From assembly GCF_051860505.1 (NCBI RefSeq), contig NZ_JBHYDX010000001.1:1-64000 (forward strand): DNA of 64,000 nucleotides, in the 5' to 3' direction. The position numbers were made by a program, and so were the translations under genes. This document shows positions 25,425-33,951 of the stretch, in pieces. The DNA comes from Pannonibacter sp051860505 (GTDB lineage Bacteria; Pseudomonadota; Alphaproteobacteria; Rhizobiales; Stappiaceae). Numbering within the stretch: the stretch's first letter is position 1; each line of letters starts with the position of its first letter. The notes beneath the pieces were generated by a model. That model was not told the origin of the DNA. It searched no databases and worked only from the letters and a program-made list of their open reading frames with translations.

Positions 25425-26194
25425 GCGGCGCATTGTCAGGTCTCACCGCCCTGATCACGGGGGCTGCCACCGGCATGGGGGCGGCAACGGCCGAGCGCTT
25501 TGCCGCCGAGGGCGCGCGGCTCGTGCTGTTCGGGCTCGGCGGCAACGCGCTCGACCGGATGGCGGCAACGACCGGCGGCGTTGCCGTGCATGGCGACGTG
25601 ACCAGCACCGCCGACATCGAGAGGGCGATTGCGGCCTGCGGCGGGCGGCTCGACTGCCTCGTCAATGCCGCCGGCCTCATCGTGCCGGACCGGCCGGACA
25701 GCATCGAGGATGCGGTCTGGGAGAGCACGCTTTCGGTAAATCTCACCGGCACCATGATGGTCTGCCGCGCGGCGCTGCCCCTTCTGAAAAGACAAGGCGG
25801 CACCATCGTCAACATCGCATCGGTCGCCGCCTTCAACGCCAGCCCGGACAGCGCCAGCTATGCCGCCAGCAAGGCGGGCGTCGTCGCCCTGACCCGGTCG
25901 CTTGCCTATGCCCATGGCAGCGACGGCATCCGGGTGAATGCCATCGCGCCGGGCTGGGTGCGCACGCCGATGAGCGAGATGGAGATGGACCTTGCGGCCA
26001 GGGCCGCCGGGACCACGCGGGAGGAGGAGTTTGCCGCGCTCACCCGCCGGATCGCGCTTGGCCGCATTGCCGAGCCGGAGGAGATCGCGGCCTGCTGCCT
26101 GTTCCTTGCCAGCGCCCAGTCGTCCTTCGTCACGGGCACCGTGCTCGTGGCGGATGGCGGCGGCCGCTCGCCGACCCAGAACAGGGCCGTCTGA
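25421..26194 (+). CDS. SDR family oxidoreductase (second of two)
   Basis: The 257-residue protein has TALITGAATGMGAATAERF (cofactor), LVNAAGL, catalytic Ser in VNIASVAAFN, and Tyr-Lys in SYAASKAGVVAL, with a C-terminal GTVLVADGGG. It is clearly different from its neighbour (for example an NAAG rather than HNAG motif), so this is not a recent duplication. The start at 25421 overlaps the previous stop by 4 bases; the longer in-frame start at 24902 lies inside the first SDR gene and is rejected. It ends the tct operon. Confidence 0.87.
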   Translation: MSGALSGLTALITGAATGMGAATAERFAAEGARLVLFGLGGNALDRMAATTGGVAVHGDVTSTADIERAIAACGGRLDCLVNAAGLIVPDRPDSIEDAVWESTLSVNLTGTMMVCRAALPLLKRQGGTIVNIASVAAFNASPDSASYAASKAGVVALTRSLAYAHGSDGIRVNAIAPGWVRTPMSEMEMDLAARAAGTTREEEFAALTRRIALGRIAEPEEIAACCLFLASAQSSFVTGTVLVADGGGRSPTQNRAV

Positions 26195-26483
26195 TGCGTC
26201 CGCCGCGTCTCTTCCGGCTGGAGGGGACGGGACGGATCCGGCCCTTGATGCCGGATGAACTTTTGTTTGATCCAGCGTGTAAGGCTCTCAAGCCTGCCTT
26301 GAGCTGGACGAGCACCACAAATACGGCTGGGCTGGGGTCTTTTACCCTCGGCCCCCAAGAGCGAAAACCATCCTGGCCACCACTGACGCTGGCCTTCCAA
26401 AATCAAGACCAAGTCGCGGCGTCGCTGCCGCCCCAGGGATCTGTCCGGGCCTGTTTCATCTTCAAGTGGGGGGAGGATCACCC
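26195..26483. other. Intergenic region between two operons
   Basis: No gene is seen in these 289 bases. Two imperfect hairpins are visible: one near 26283-26306 (GCTCTCAAG with CTTGAGC, one bulge) and one near 26330-26357 (GGGCTGGGGT with ACCCTCGGCCC, loop CTTTT). One of these may end the tct operon. The region must also hold the promoter for the amidohydrolase operon; I cannot place it. GGGGGGAGGA just before 26484 is the ribosome binding site. Confidence 0.4.
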
Positions 26484-28163
26484 ATGTCCGTAGTTCACGC
26501 CGTCGCCGATCTGGTTCTGACCAACGGCCGCATCTACACGATTGACCCGGCGCGCAGCACTGCTGCGGCGCTGGCCGTGCGCAATGGCCGGATCATCGCC
26601 GTCGGCACCGAGGCGGACGTGCGCCCGCACATGGGGCCTGAGACGCAGGTCGTCGATCTCGGCGGCCGTCTGGCGATGCCCGGCATTGTTGACATCCACA
26701 CGCACATGATGATGGGCGGTCAGGCGGAGCTGTTCGAGCTGCGCTTCGGCAACACGCTGCGCCGCGAGGCCATTCTGGATCAGGTGCGCGCGGCGGCGGA
26801 GACGACGCCCGAGGGCAAGTGGATCATCGGCGCGCAATGGGGCAGCGATCTCCTCGCCCTGTTCAACAGCGACGAGTCCCTCGCCCTGCTGGACGCGGCC
26901 AGCCTTGGCCGTCCGGTCATGCTGCGCGACGACACCTATCACAACCGCTGGGTCAACACGGCGGCCCTGCGGCTGGCCGGGATCACTGCGGACACCCCCG
27001 ATCCGGACCAGGGCAGCTTCGGCCGCGACCCGTCGTCCGGCCGCCTCACGGGCATCATGATCGAAGCCGCAGCCGGCCTGATCGAGCGCACCATCGTCGC
27101 CAGCGGCCATTACACCGAGGACATGGACCGGGCCGCCGTTGCCCATTCCATCGCCACGCTCAATCAGCATGGCGTGACGGCCTTCCTCGATGCGGCGGCG
27201 ATGCAGCCCGTGCTGGCGGCGCTGAAGGGACTGGACGATCGCGGCCTGCTGACCGCCTGGGCCAGCGGGGCGATGCCGGTCACCGAACCGTCCTTCCTGT
27301 TCGGCGTGGCGGGCGAGGAGCTGTTTGCCCTGCGCGACACGTTCCGCAGTCGGCACGTGCGGCCCGATTTCACCAAGATCTTCCTCGACGGCGTGCCCGG
27401 TGCGCGCACCGCGGCCTTCCACGAACCCTACACGCCCGATGCGGTCTTCGGCTGCTGTTTCCGCGGCACGACGCTGGCGACCGTGCCGGAACTGGTGCGC
27501 TGGATCGGCCGCTGCGAGGAACTTGGCTTGTCGGTCAAGATCCACTGTGCGGGCGATGCCGCCGTGACCATGGCACTGGACGCGCTGGACGTGGTGCGTT
27601 CCTTCAACGGCCCGACGCGGCTGACGCATCACATCGCCCATGCCAGCTACATCCGGGACGCGGACATCCCCCGCTTCCGCGAGCTGGGGATGGGGGCCGA
27701 CCTGTCGCCCTTCATCTGGTTCCCGACGGCCTTCCTCGAGGGCCACAAGCAGACCATGGGCGTTGAACGCGCCACCCGCTTCTGGCCCAACCGTGACCTG
27801 CTCGACGCCGGTGCCCTGATGGCCGGCGGCAGCGACTGGCCGGTGATCCCGAACCCGAACCCCTGGACCGGCATTGAGGGGCTGGTGACGCGCCAGAACC
27901 CGCATGGCGATTTCCCGGGCGAGAGCCTGTGGCCGGAGCAGGCGCTCGATATCGCCACCGTGCTGGAGATCTTCACCATCAACTCGGCCCGCATGATGGG
28001 TCTGGGCGATGTGGTCGGCTCACTGGAGATCGGCAAGTCGGCTGACATCATTGTCCTCGACCGGGATGTGCTGAGTTGCCCGCCGCGAGAAATCGGCAAG
28101 ACGCGGGTGCTGCAGACCTGGTTCGAGGGGCGGCTGGTGCATGGCACGGAGGCGCTGGCATGA
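26484..28163 (+). CDS. Amidohydrolase (YtcJ/DUF-type metal-dependent, amidohydrolase family 3)
   Basis: The 559-residue protein is a YtcJ-type amidohydrolase: LVLTNGRIYTIDPARSTAAALAVRNGRIIAVG (outer beta domain), GIVDIHTHMMMGG with the first two metal His residues, LRDDTYHNRWVNTAALRLAGI, KIFLDGVPGARTAAF, KIHCAGDAAVTMALDAL with a further metal His, LTHHIAHASYI, the metal Asp in AGGSDWPVIPNPNPW, and a C-terminal SLEIGKSADIIVLDRD. It hydrolyses an amide, carbamate or similar bond, substrate unknown. The start has GGGAGGA. Its stop overlaps the CobW gene start by 4 bases, and a Liv transporter follows in the same operon. Confidence 0.88.
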   Translation: MSVVHAVADLVLTNGRIYTIDPARSTAAALAVRNGRIIAVGTEADVRPHMGPETQVVDLGGRLAMPGIVDIHTHMMMGGQAELFELRFGNTLRREAILDQVRAAAETTPEGKWIIGAQWGSDLLALFNSDESLALLDAASLGRPVMLRDDTYHNRWVNTAALRLAGITADTPDPDQGSFGRDPSSGRLTGIMIEAAAGLIERTIVASGHYTEDMDRAAVAHSIATLNQHGVTAFLDAAAMQPVLAALKGLDDRGLLTAWASGAMPVTEPSFLFGVAGEELFALRDTFRSRHVRPDFTKIFLDGVPGARTAAFHEPYTPDAVFGCCFRGTTLATVPELVRWIGRCEELGLSVKIHCAGDAAVTMALDALDVVRSFNGPTRLTHHIAHASYIRDADIPRFRELGMGADLSPFIWFPTAFLEGHKQTMGVERATRFWPNRDLLDAGALMAGGSDWPVIPNPNPWTGIEGLVTRQNPHGDFPGESLWPEQALDIATVLEIFTINSARMMGLGDVVGSLEIGKSADIIVLDRDVLSCPPREIGKTRVLQTWFEGRLVHGTEALA

Positions 28164-29302
28164 CCAGTGCCGCTCCCCTGCCGCTCACGGTCCTGACCGG
28201 CTTCCTCGGGGCAGGCAAGACGACGCTCCTCAACCGGCTCTTGCGCCAGCCGGCGCTGGACGGCACGCTGGCGATCATCAACGAGTTCGGTGCCATCGGC
28301 CTCGACCACCTGCTGGTCGAGACGAGCGAGGAACGTTTCGCCCTGCTCGACAACGGCTGCATCTGCTGCACCGTACGGGATGATCTCGTCACCACCCTGA
28401 CCGAGATCCTCTCCCGGCGCGACACGGGCGAGCTGGCGTCCGTCACCCGCATCCTGATCGAGACCACCGGTCTCGCCGATCCGGTGCCGGTGCTGCATAC
28501 GCTGCTGGTTGCCCCCGCGCTGTCGGGACGGCTGGCGGTGGAAGGCGTTGTCACGGCCGTCGATGCCGTCAACGGCCTGGCCACCCTCAACGCCCATCCG
28601 GAGGCGGTGAAACAGGTCGGCCTTGCCGAGCGTATCGTCATCACCAAAACGGATCTGGCGAGCGACGCCGAGTTGGAGCGCCTGCGCATTGCTCTGGGCC
28701 TCATCAATCCGGCCGCGCGGGTGCTGGAGGCCGACATGGGGCATGTTGCGGCCGCGCGTCTCCTCGGCACGGGCTTCGATCCGGACGCGCTCGGCCGGGC
28801 TGCCGTCGAATGGTTCGCGTCCGCCACAGCGCCGGCCGGCTTCGTCTGCAGCGATCCGCGGGCAGGCGATCCGGGCCACGTGCATGGTCCGGGCTGCGGC
28901 CATCATTTCCCGGCTGGTGTTGTGAGGACCGGACATGCCGGCATCGAGACCCATGCCTTCGTCATCGATGAGCCGCTGTCGTCGCCCGCCTTCTTCCGCT
29001 GGCTGGAGTATCTGACCCTGCTCAAGGGCGAGAGCCTGTTGCGGATGAAGGGGCTCGTCGAACTGGACGACGACCGCGACCGTCCGCTGCTGGTGCAGGG
29101 CGTGCAGCATGTGCTGCATCCGCCTGTGCGCCTTCCGGCCTGGCCGGACCAGACCCGAGGCACCCGCCTCGTCTTCATCGTGCGCGGCATTGCGCGCGAC
29201 GTGATCGAGCGAACCCTGGCCCGGTTCGCCGACGTGGATGCGGCCGCCATCAAGAACCCGGCAAGGGACGCGATGGCCGCATCGGGGAACATGGCCGCCT
29301 GA
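28160..29302 (+). CDS. CobW/COG0523 family GTPase, putative metallochaperone
   Basis: The 380-residue protein has Walker A GFLGAGKTT (14-22), the COG0523 metal motif CICC (67-70), a switch region IETTGLADPVPVLH, the base-specificity ITKTDLAS and a C-terminal CobW_C domain (about 265-365). A His-rich stretch DPGHVHGPGCGHHF lies near 255. COG0523 GTPases deliver zinc or other metals, some to a partner enzyme. Translational coupling to a metal-dependent amidohydrolase suggests that enzyme is its client; this is inference. Confidence 0.9.
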   Translation: MTSAAPLPLTVLTGFLGAGKTTLLNRLLRQPALDGTLAIINEFGAIGLDHLLVETSEERFALLDNGCICCTVRDDLVTTLTEILSRRDTGELASVTRILIETTGLADPVPVLHTLLVAPALSGRLAVEGVVTAVDAVNGLATLNAHPEAVKQVGLAERIVITKTDLASDAELERLRIALGLINPAARVLEADMGHVAAARLLGTGFDPDALGRAAVEWFASATAPAGFVCSDPRAGDPGHVHGPGCGHHFPAGVVRTGHAGIETHAFVIDEPLSSPAFFRWLEYLTLLKGESLLRMKGLVELDDDRDRPLLVQGVQHVLHPPVRLPAWPDQTRGTRLVFIVRGIARDVIERTLARFADVDAAAIKNPARDAMAASGNMAA

Positions 29303-29352
29303 ACTGCTGTTTCTGGATCAACCGCGATCAACGCGATTGGGAGGGTTATCAC

Positions 29353-30540
29353 ATGAAGTCCATTTCGATGCTTCTGGGCGGCGTCGCCCTTGCCGGCCTC
29401 GCCGGCCTGTCCGCAACGACCGCTGCCGAGGCGGCCGGTCCCACCTGCAAGGACGGCGTGATCCGTCTGGGTGCCGTCTCCACCATCACCGGCCCGGCCG
29501 ACTTCAGCGAGGTTCCCGAGGCTGCCGCTGCCGTCTTCGATGCAGTCAATGCCAAGGGTGGGCTCAACGGCTGCAAGATCGAGTACACGATTTCCGACGA
29601 CAAGGCCGATCCGGCCGTGGCGGCCCAGGCGGCGCGCGATCTCATCGACAACAAGGAAGTGGTGGCTCTGGTCGGCTCGGGCAGCCTGCTCGACTGCGCC
29701 GTCAACGCCACCACCTACAAGCGCAAGGGCGTCCTGTCGGTGCAGGGCCTTGGCGTCGACGCCGCCTGCTTCAATGCTCCGTCGGTTGCCCCGGTCAACG
29801 TCGGGCCCTATACGCTCTCGACCGCGATGGCCTATTACGCCACTAACCAGCTCAAGGCCGAGAAGGTTTGCGCCTTCTTCATCATCATCGGCGGCACCCA
29901 GGAAGCCTATAAGGGCGCCATCGAGACCTGGGAAAAGATCTCGGGCAAGAAGATCCACCTGCTCGACATGACCCTGCCGTTCCAGGGGGACCTGACGCCC
30001 TATGTCATCAAGGCGCGCGATGCGGGCTGTGATGCGGTGATCCAGAATGCGGTCGAGCCGGGCGTGGTGCAGTGGGTGAAGACTGCGGACGCGCAGAAGA
30101 TCACCGGCATCAACTGGCTGTTCCTTGCCCCCGGCTACACCCAGGAAGTCGCCAAGGCGCTGGCCGACAGCACTCAGCCGGTCTACGTCGGCACCGAGTG
30201 GGAGCCCTTCACGGAAACCGGGTCTGCGGCCAACAAGGACTGGATCGCCACCATGACGGCGGCCGGCAAGCCGCTGACGGCCTTCTCCCAGGGCGGCTAT
30301 CTCGCCGCCACGGTGATGCTGGATGTCCTCTCCGGCATCAACGGAGAGGTGACGCGCGAGAGCGTGACCGAAGCCCTGCAGAAGATGCAGCCGAAGCCTT
30401 ATGAGCTGGCCGGCACGCCTTACGTCTTTGGTGAGGGGGACCGTCACGCCCCGATGCAGGCGACCAAGGTGATGAAGCTCGACAAGGGCAAGTGGACCGT
30501 CGAGACGCCGGACTGGGTCGTTCTCCCGTCCGCCAACTGA
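29353..30540 (+). CDS. Branched-chain amino acid/amide-type ABC transporter binding protein (LivK-like)
   Basis: The 395-residue protein has a signal peptide (about 1-28, SATTAAEAAG) and a periplasmic-binding type 1 fold: GVIRLGAVSTITGPADFSEVPEAAAAVFDAVNAKGGLNG, YTISDDKADPAVAAQAARDLI, VVALVGSGSLLDCAVN. It resembles receptors for branched-chain amino acids, amides or urea-like compounds. Ligand contacts cannot be assigned by eye. It starts the transporter part of the amidohydrolase operon, 50 bases after the CobW gene. Confidence 0.88.
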   Translation: MKSISMLLGGVALAGLAGLSATTAAEAAGPTCKDGVIRLGAVSTITGPADFSEVPEAAAAVFDAVNAKGGLNGCKIEYTISDDKADPAVAAQAARDLIDNKEVVALVGSGSLLDCAVNATTYKRKGVLSVQGLGVDAACFNAPSVAPVNVGPYTLSTAMAYYATNQLKAEKVCAFFIIIGGTQEAYKGAIETWEKISGKKIHLLDMTLPFQGDLTPYVIKARDAGCDAVIQNAVEPGVVQWVKTADAQKITGINWLFLAPGYTQEVAKALADSTQPVYVGTEWEPFTETGSAANKDWIATMTAAGKPLTAFSQGGYLAATVMLDVLSGINGEVTRESVTEALQKMQPKPYELAGTPYVFGEGDRHAPMQATKVMKLDKGKWTVETPDWVVLPSAN

Positions 30541-30548
30541 CCGACACC

Positions 30549-30574
30549 GGTGGCACGGCGTTCGCCGTGCCACC
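30549..30574 (+). other. Perfect intercistronic hairpin between livK- and livH-like genes
   Basis: GGTGGCACGGCG (30549-30560) is followed after TT by its exact reverse complement CGCCGTGCCACC (30563-30574); in RNA this gives an 11-bp stem capped by a GUUC loop. No T run follows, so it is better read as an mRNA-stabilising or processing hairpin behind the binding-protein gene than as a terminator. Confidence 0.6.
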
Positions 30575-30597
30575 GTCCTGCAGCGGGAACACTTGCC

Positions 30598-31467
30598 ATG
30601 AATGCGCTTCTCACCTCGGCCGTGGCCGGGCTGACTGCCGCCGGCGCCTATGCGCTGCTCGGGGTCTGCGCGGTCTTCACCTTCCGTCTCGTCGCCGTGG
30701 TCAACTTCACCGGCGCGGCCATCGGCACCGCCGGAACCTTTTCCATGATCGGCTTCATCTCCCTCGGCGTGCCCCTGTGGCCGGCCGTGGTGCTTGGCAT
30801 TCTTGTCGGCACGCTGGCCGGCGCGCTCATCGGCCTTGTCATGACGCAGTGGTTCTCGGAAGCCACCGCGACCACGAAGGCGGCGGTCACGGCGGCCCTG
30901 CTGGTCGGCATTGTCGCACTGGGGCTGCGGCTCACCGGCGGCCAGAGCCCAAAAGAGTTCCCGACCCTGTTCCCCGGCTCCGCCTTCCGTCTGGCGGGGG
31001 TGGAGGTGACGGTTGCCTCCGTCCTCACCGTCGTGTTGGCGCTGGTGTTCACCCTGCTTGCCGACGCCTTCCTCAACCGCACCCGTACGGGCCTGCACCT
31101 GCGCGCCCTGTCGGAACGGCCCATGGCGGCCGAACTCTTGGGCGTGCGCGTGCGGATCCTCGCCCTGCTGGTCTGGGCGGTGACGGGGGCCTTCACCACT
31201 TTTGCGCTGATGATCATCGCGCCGCAGCGCTCGCCCGACTTCATGTCGCTGTCGCTGCTGGTGGTTCCCGCCCTGGCGGCGGCACTGGTCGGGGCCTTCC
31301 GCTCCTTTCCGCTGGCGCTGGCCGGTGGTCTCACGATCGGCCTCGTCGAGGGCATGAGCAGTGCCATCGACGGCATCAGCCAGTACCGGGGCATCCTGCC
31401 CTTCTTCGTCATCCTGGCCGTTCTTCTGTGGTCGCAACGTGGAGCCCGCTGGGATGAAGCGCGCTGA
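30598..31467 (+). CDS. Branched-chain amino acid-type ABC transporter permease (LivH-like)
   Basis: The 289-residue membrane protein has about eight helices: AGAYALLGVCAVFTFRLVAVVNFTGAAIGTAGTFSMIGF, GLRLTGGQSPKEFP, and the cytoplasmic block ALSERPMAAELLGVRVRILALLVWAVTGAFT, typical of LivH. The start at 30598 (MNALLTS) is preferred over an upstream in-frame ATG-less extension through the hairpin. It overlaps the next gene by 14 bases. Confidence 0.9.
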   Translation: MNALLTSAVAGLTAAGAYALLGVCAVFTFRLVAVVNFTGAAIGTAGTFSMIGFISLGVPLWPAVVLGILVGTLAGALIGLVMTQWFSEATATTKAAVTAALLVGIVALGLRLTGGQSPKEFPTLFPGSAFRLAGVEVTVASVLTVVLALVFTLLADAFLNRTRTGLHLRALSERPMAAELLGVRVRILALLVWAVTGAFTTFALMIIAPQRSPDFMSLSLLVVPALAAALVGAFRSFPLALAGGLTIGLVEGMSSAIDGISQYRGILPFFVILAVLLWSQRGARWDEAR

Positions 31468-33187
31468 TCTCACCTCCTGCCTCGCCCTTGTCGTCACCAC
31501 CGCCGTGGCCGGCCTTGCGGTCTACGGCCTGCTGCCGGCCTACTGGGTGTTCCTCGCCACCGCCGTCATCATCACGGCGATCTCGCTGCAGGGCCTCGGT
31601 CTGGTGACAGGCCGAGCGGGCATGATCGCCCTGTGCCAGATGTCCTTTGCAGGTGTCGGCGCCTGGACCGTCGGCTGGCTCAATGTCGTCGAGGCTCCGG
31701 GCGGCCTGCCGGTCTGGGTTGTGCTCGGCGGTCTGGCGGCGGTGCCGTTCGGCGTCGCCATCGGCCTGCCGGCCCTGCGCCTGCGCGGCATCAACCTCGC
31801 CATCGTCACGCTCGCCTTTGCGGCGGCCTTCGACGTGATCCTGGCGACGATCACCTTCCCCGGACAGACGAGCTTCCTGTCGGTTGCCCGGCCGGAGCTG
31901 TTCGACAGCGACGAGGGCTACTTCGTCTTTGCGCTGCTGTTCTATCTGGCGGTCGCGCTCGGCCTCTCCGTCCTGTCGCGCTCCCGGCTCGGCAGCGCCT
32001 TCCTCGCCATCCGCCACTCCGAGCGGGCCGCAGCGGCGCTCGGCGTGTCGATCCCGCTGACCAAACTGTCGGCCTTCGCGATCTCGGCCTTCATCGCCGG
32101 GCTGTCGGGCGGGCTGCTGGCTGGCTATCTCGGCACGCTCGTCTCGGAAAACTTCTCGATGATGCAGTCGCTGGCGCTGTTTGCGGTCGCCACCATGGCC
32201 GGTGCCCAGCTGGCCGAGGGCGCGATCATCGGCGGCATGCTGGTGACGCTGTTCCCTGAGCTGCTGCGCCGCCTCGGCCTGCCGCAGGATGTCGGCAACG
32301 TGCTCTTTGCCCTTGGGGCGGTGCAGGCGCTGGCCAGCGGCGAGACCATGGCCGAGACCTTGCGGCGCACTCTTGCCAGCCTGTCTGCACGGCTCGGACT
32401 GCCGCGCTTGGCACCGTCCGCACTCGTTGGTACCGTTCTGCCTGCTCCCCGCAGCCGGCGCGACCCGGCGGCGGGCCCGACGCTGGTCATCGACCGGCTC
32501 GGCGTGCGCTACGGGCAGGTCGTCGCGCTGTCGAACGTCAGCCTGAGCGTGCCGGCCGGAACCGTGGTCGGGCTGATCGGCCCCAACGGCGCCGGCAAGT
32601 CCACCTTCATCGACGCGGTCACCGGGTTCCTCCCGGCCTACGAGGGGTCGGTGCGGCTGGAAGGGCGGCCGCTTGAAGGACTTGCCGCCCATGAGCGCGC
32701 ACGCCTCGGTGTTCGCCGCACCTGGCAGACCACCCGCATTCCGCCCGATCTCTCGGTGGGGGCCTATCTCGATCTCGCCGCGCCTGGTCTGAGCCCCGAG
32801 GAAAGCGCCGCCGTGCTGGCCTGGATCGGCTGTCCTTCGCCTGACACCCTGGTGCAGGCGGTGGATGCCGGTACCCGGCGGCTGCTGGACGTGGCCGGGG
32901 TCGTCGCCGCGCGGCCGGCGGTGGTGCTCCTCGACGAGCCGGCGGCCGGCCAGTCCTATGACCAGGCGCTGCGGCTTGCGCAGCGTATTGCCGAGATCCC
33001 GAAGCTGTTCGGCTCGTCCGTGCTCCTGGTGGAACATGACATGGATCTGGTGCGCGGGGCCTGCTCGCAGATCACGGTCTGCGACTTCGGCCAGGTCATC
33101 GCCTCCGGTCCGCCAGCGCATGTGCTGGAGGAGCCCGTTGTGAAGAAGGCCTATCTCGGCATTGCCCTGGAGGAGGACGCGGCATGA
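31454..33187 (+). CDS. Fused LivM-type permease and LivG-type ATPase
   Basis: The 577-residue protein joins two transporter parts usually made separately. Residues about 1-310 are a LivM-like permease (ISLQGLGLVTGRAGMIALCQMSFAGVGAW, LRLRGINLAIVTLAF, AIRHSERAAAALGVSI). A Pro/Arg-rich linker (about 310-340) leads to an ABC ATPase (343-577) with Walker A GPNGAGKST (376-384), Walker B VVLLDEP (490-496) and H-loop His528. The signature motif is unusual: where LivG has a LSxGQ-type sequence, this has VDAGTRR (470-476). No frameshift is needed for the fusion; the frame is continuous. It overlaps livH by 14 and livF by 4 bases. Confidence 0.9.
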   Translation: MKRADLTSCLALVVTTAVAGLAVYGLLPAYWVFLATAVIITAISLQGLGLVTGRAGMIALCQMSFAGVGAWTVGWLNVVEAPGGLPVWVVLGGLAAVPFGVAIGLPALRLRGINLAIVTLAFAAAFDVILATITFPGQTSFLSVARPELFDSDEGYFVFALLFYLAVALGLSVLSRSRLGSAFLAIRHSERAAAALGVSIPLTKLSAFAISAFIAGLSGGLLAGYLGTLVSENFSMMQSLALFAVATMAGAQLAEGAIIGGMLVTLFPELLRRLGLPQDVGNVLFALGAVQALASGETMAETLRRTLASLSARLGLPRLAPSALVGTVLPAPRSRRDPAAGPTLVIDRLGVRYGQVVALSNVSLSVPAGTVVGLIGPNGAGKSTFIDAVTGFLPAYEGSVRLEGRPLEGLAAHERARLGVRRTWQTTRIPPDLSVGAYLDLAAPGLSPEESAAVLAWIGCPSPDTLVQAVDAGTRRLLDVAGVVAARPAVVLLDEPAAGQSYDQALRLAQRIAEIPKLFGSSVLLVEHDMDLVRGACSQITVCDFGQVIASGPPAHVLEEPVVKKAYLGIALEEDAA

Positions 33188-33891
33188 CCAACACACTCGA
33201 CGTCTCCGGCCTCGTCATCAACCGCGCCGGTCTGCCGGTGGTGCGCGGGGTCAGCCTGTCTGCCGATAAGGGGCGGATCAGCGTGTTGCTCGGTGCCAAT
33301 GGGGCCGGCAAGACGACGCTGCTGGAGGGGCTGTCGGGCATCATCCCGACATTCGGGGGCGACATTGCCCTCAATGGCCGGACGATGACCGCCGCCCGCG
33401 CCGGTGAGCGGGCCCGGGCCGGGCTCTCCCATGTCGAACAGGGACGGAGCGTGTTCCGCCAGCTCTCGACCGAGGAGAACCTGCTTGTCGGCATGGCACC
33501 GGGCGCTGATATCGCTGAAGCCTATGACCTCTTTCCAGAGCTGCTCACCCGGCGCGGCGTCAGGGCTGGGCTCCTGTCCGGCGGCGAACAGCAGATGCTG
33601 GTGATCGCCCGCTCGCTGCTCACCCGTCCCGAGGTGATCCTGATCGACGAGATGTCGGCAGGCCTTGCTCCGGTCGTGGTGCAACGGCTGATGGCGGCGG
33701 TGCGAAGGCTGGCGGATGCCGGCCTTGCCATCCTGCTGGTGGAACAATTCGCGGCGCTGGCGCTCAGGATCGCCGACCATGCCTATGTCATGCGGCGGGG
33801 CGAGCTGGTCTATGACGGTCTGCCGCAGCCGCTGCTGGCTGATCCGGACCGTCTGCATCATCTCTACCTGGGGGATGTCCAGACCGCCTGA
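33184..33891 (+). CDS. Branched-chain amino acid-type ABC transporter ATPase (LivF-like)
   Basis: The 235-residue ATPase has Walker A GANGAGKTT, Q-loop SHVEQGRSVFRQLST, an intact signature LLSGGEQQMLVIARSLL, Walker B VILIDEMSAGLAP and H-loop LVEQFAALAL (Gln-rich LivF type). It pairs with the ATPase half of the fused protein upstream. It ends the operon; the next gene starts 60 bases later. Confidence 0.9.
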   Translation: MTNTLDVSGLVINRAGLPVVRGVSLSADKGRISVLLGANGAGKTTLLEGLSGIIPTFGGDIALNGRTMTAARAGERARAGLSHVEQGRSVFRQLSTEENLLVGMAPGADIAEAYDLFPELLTRRGVRAGLLSGGEQQMLVIARSLLTRPEVILIDEMSAGLAPVVVQRLMAAVRRLADAGLAILLVEQFAALALRIADHAYVMRRGELVYDGLPQPLLADPDRLHHLYLGDVQTA

Positions 33892-33951
33892 ACCGGCACA
33901 TTTCCATGGGAAACGGGTGGTCCAGCGGCTTCAGGGCAGCGTAGACCCATC

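Noticed and set aside
24902..26194. 430-codon version of the second SDR gene
   Set aside because: The first 173 codons lie out of frame inside the first SDR gene; SDR similarity starts only at the ATG at 25421.
28903..31500. Very long open frame (about 865 codons) on the minus strand
   Set aside because: It runs antisense through the CobW, livK- and livH-like genes, has low-complexity Arg/Gly/Gln-rich translation and no family motif. High GC content opens antisense frames by chance.
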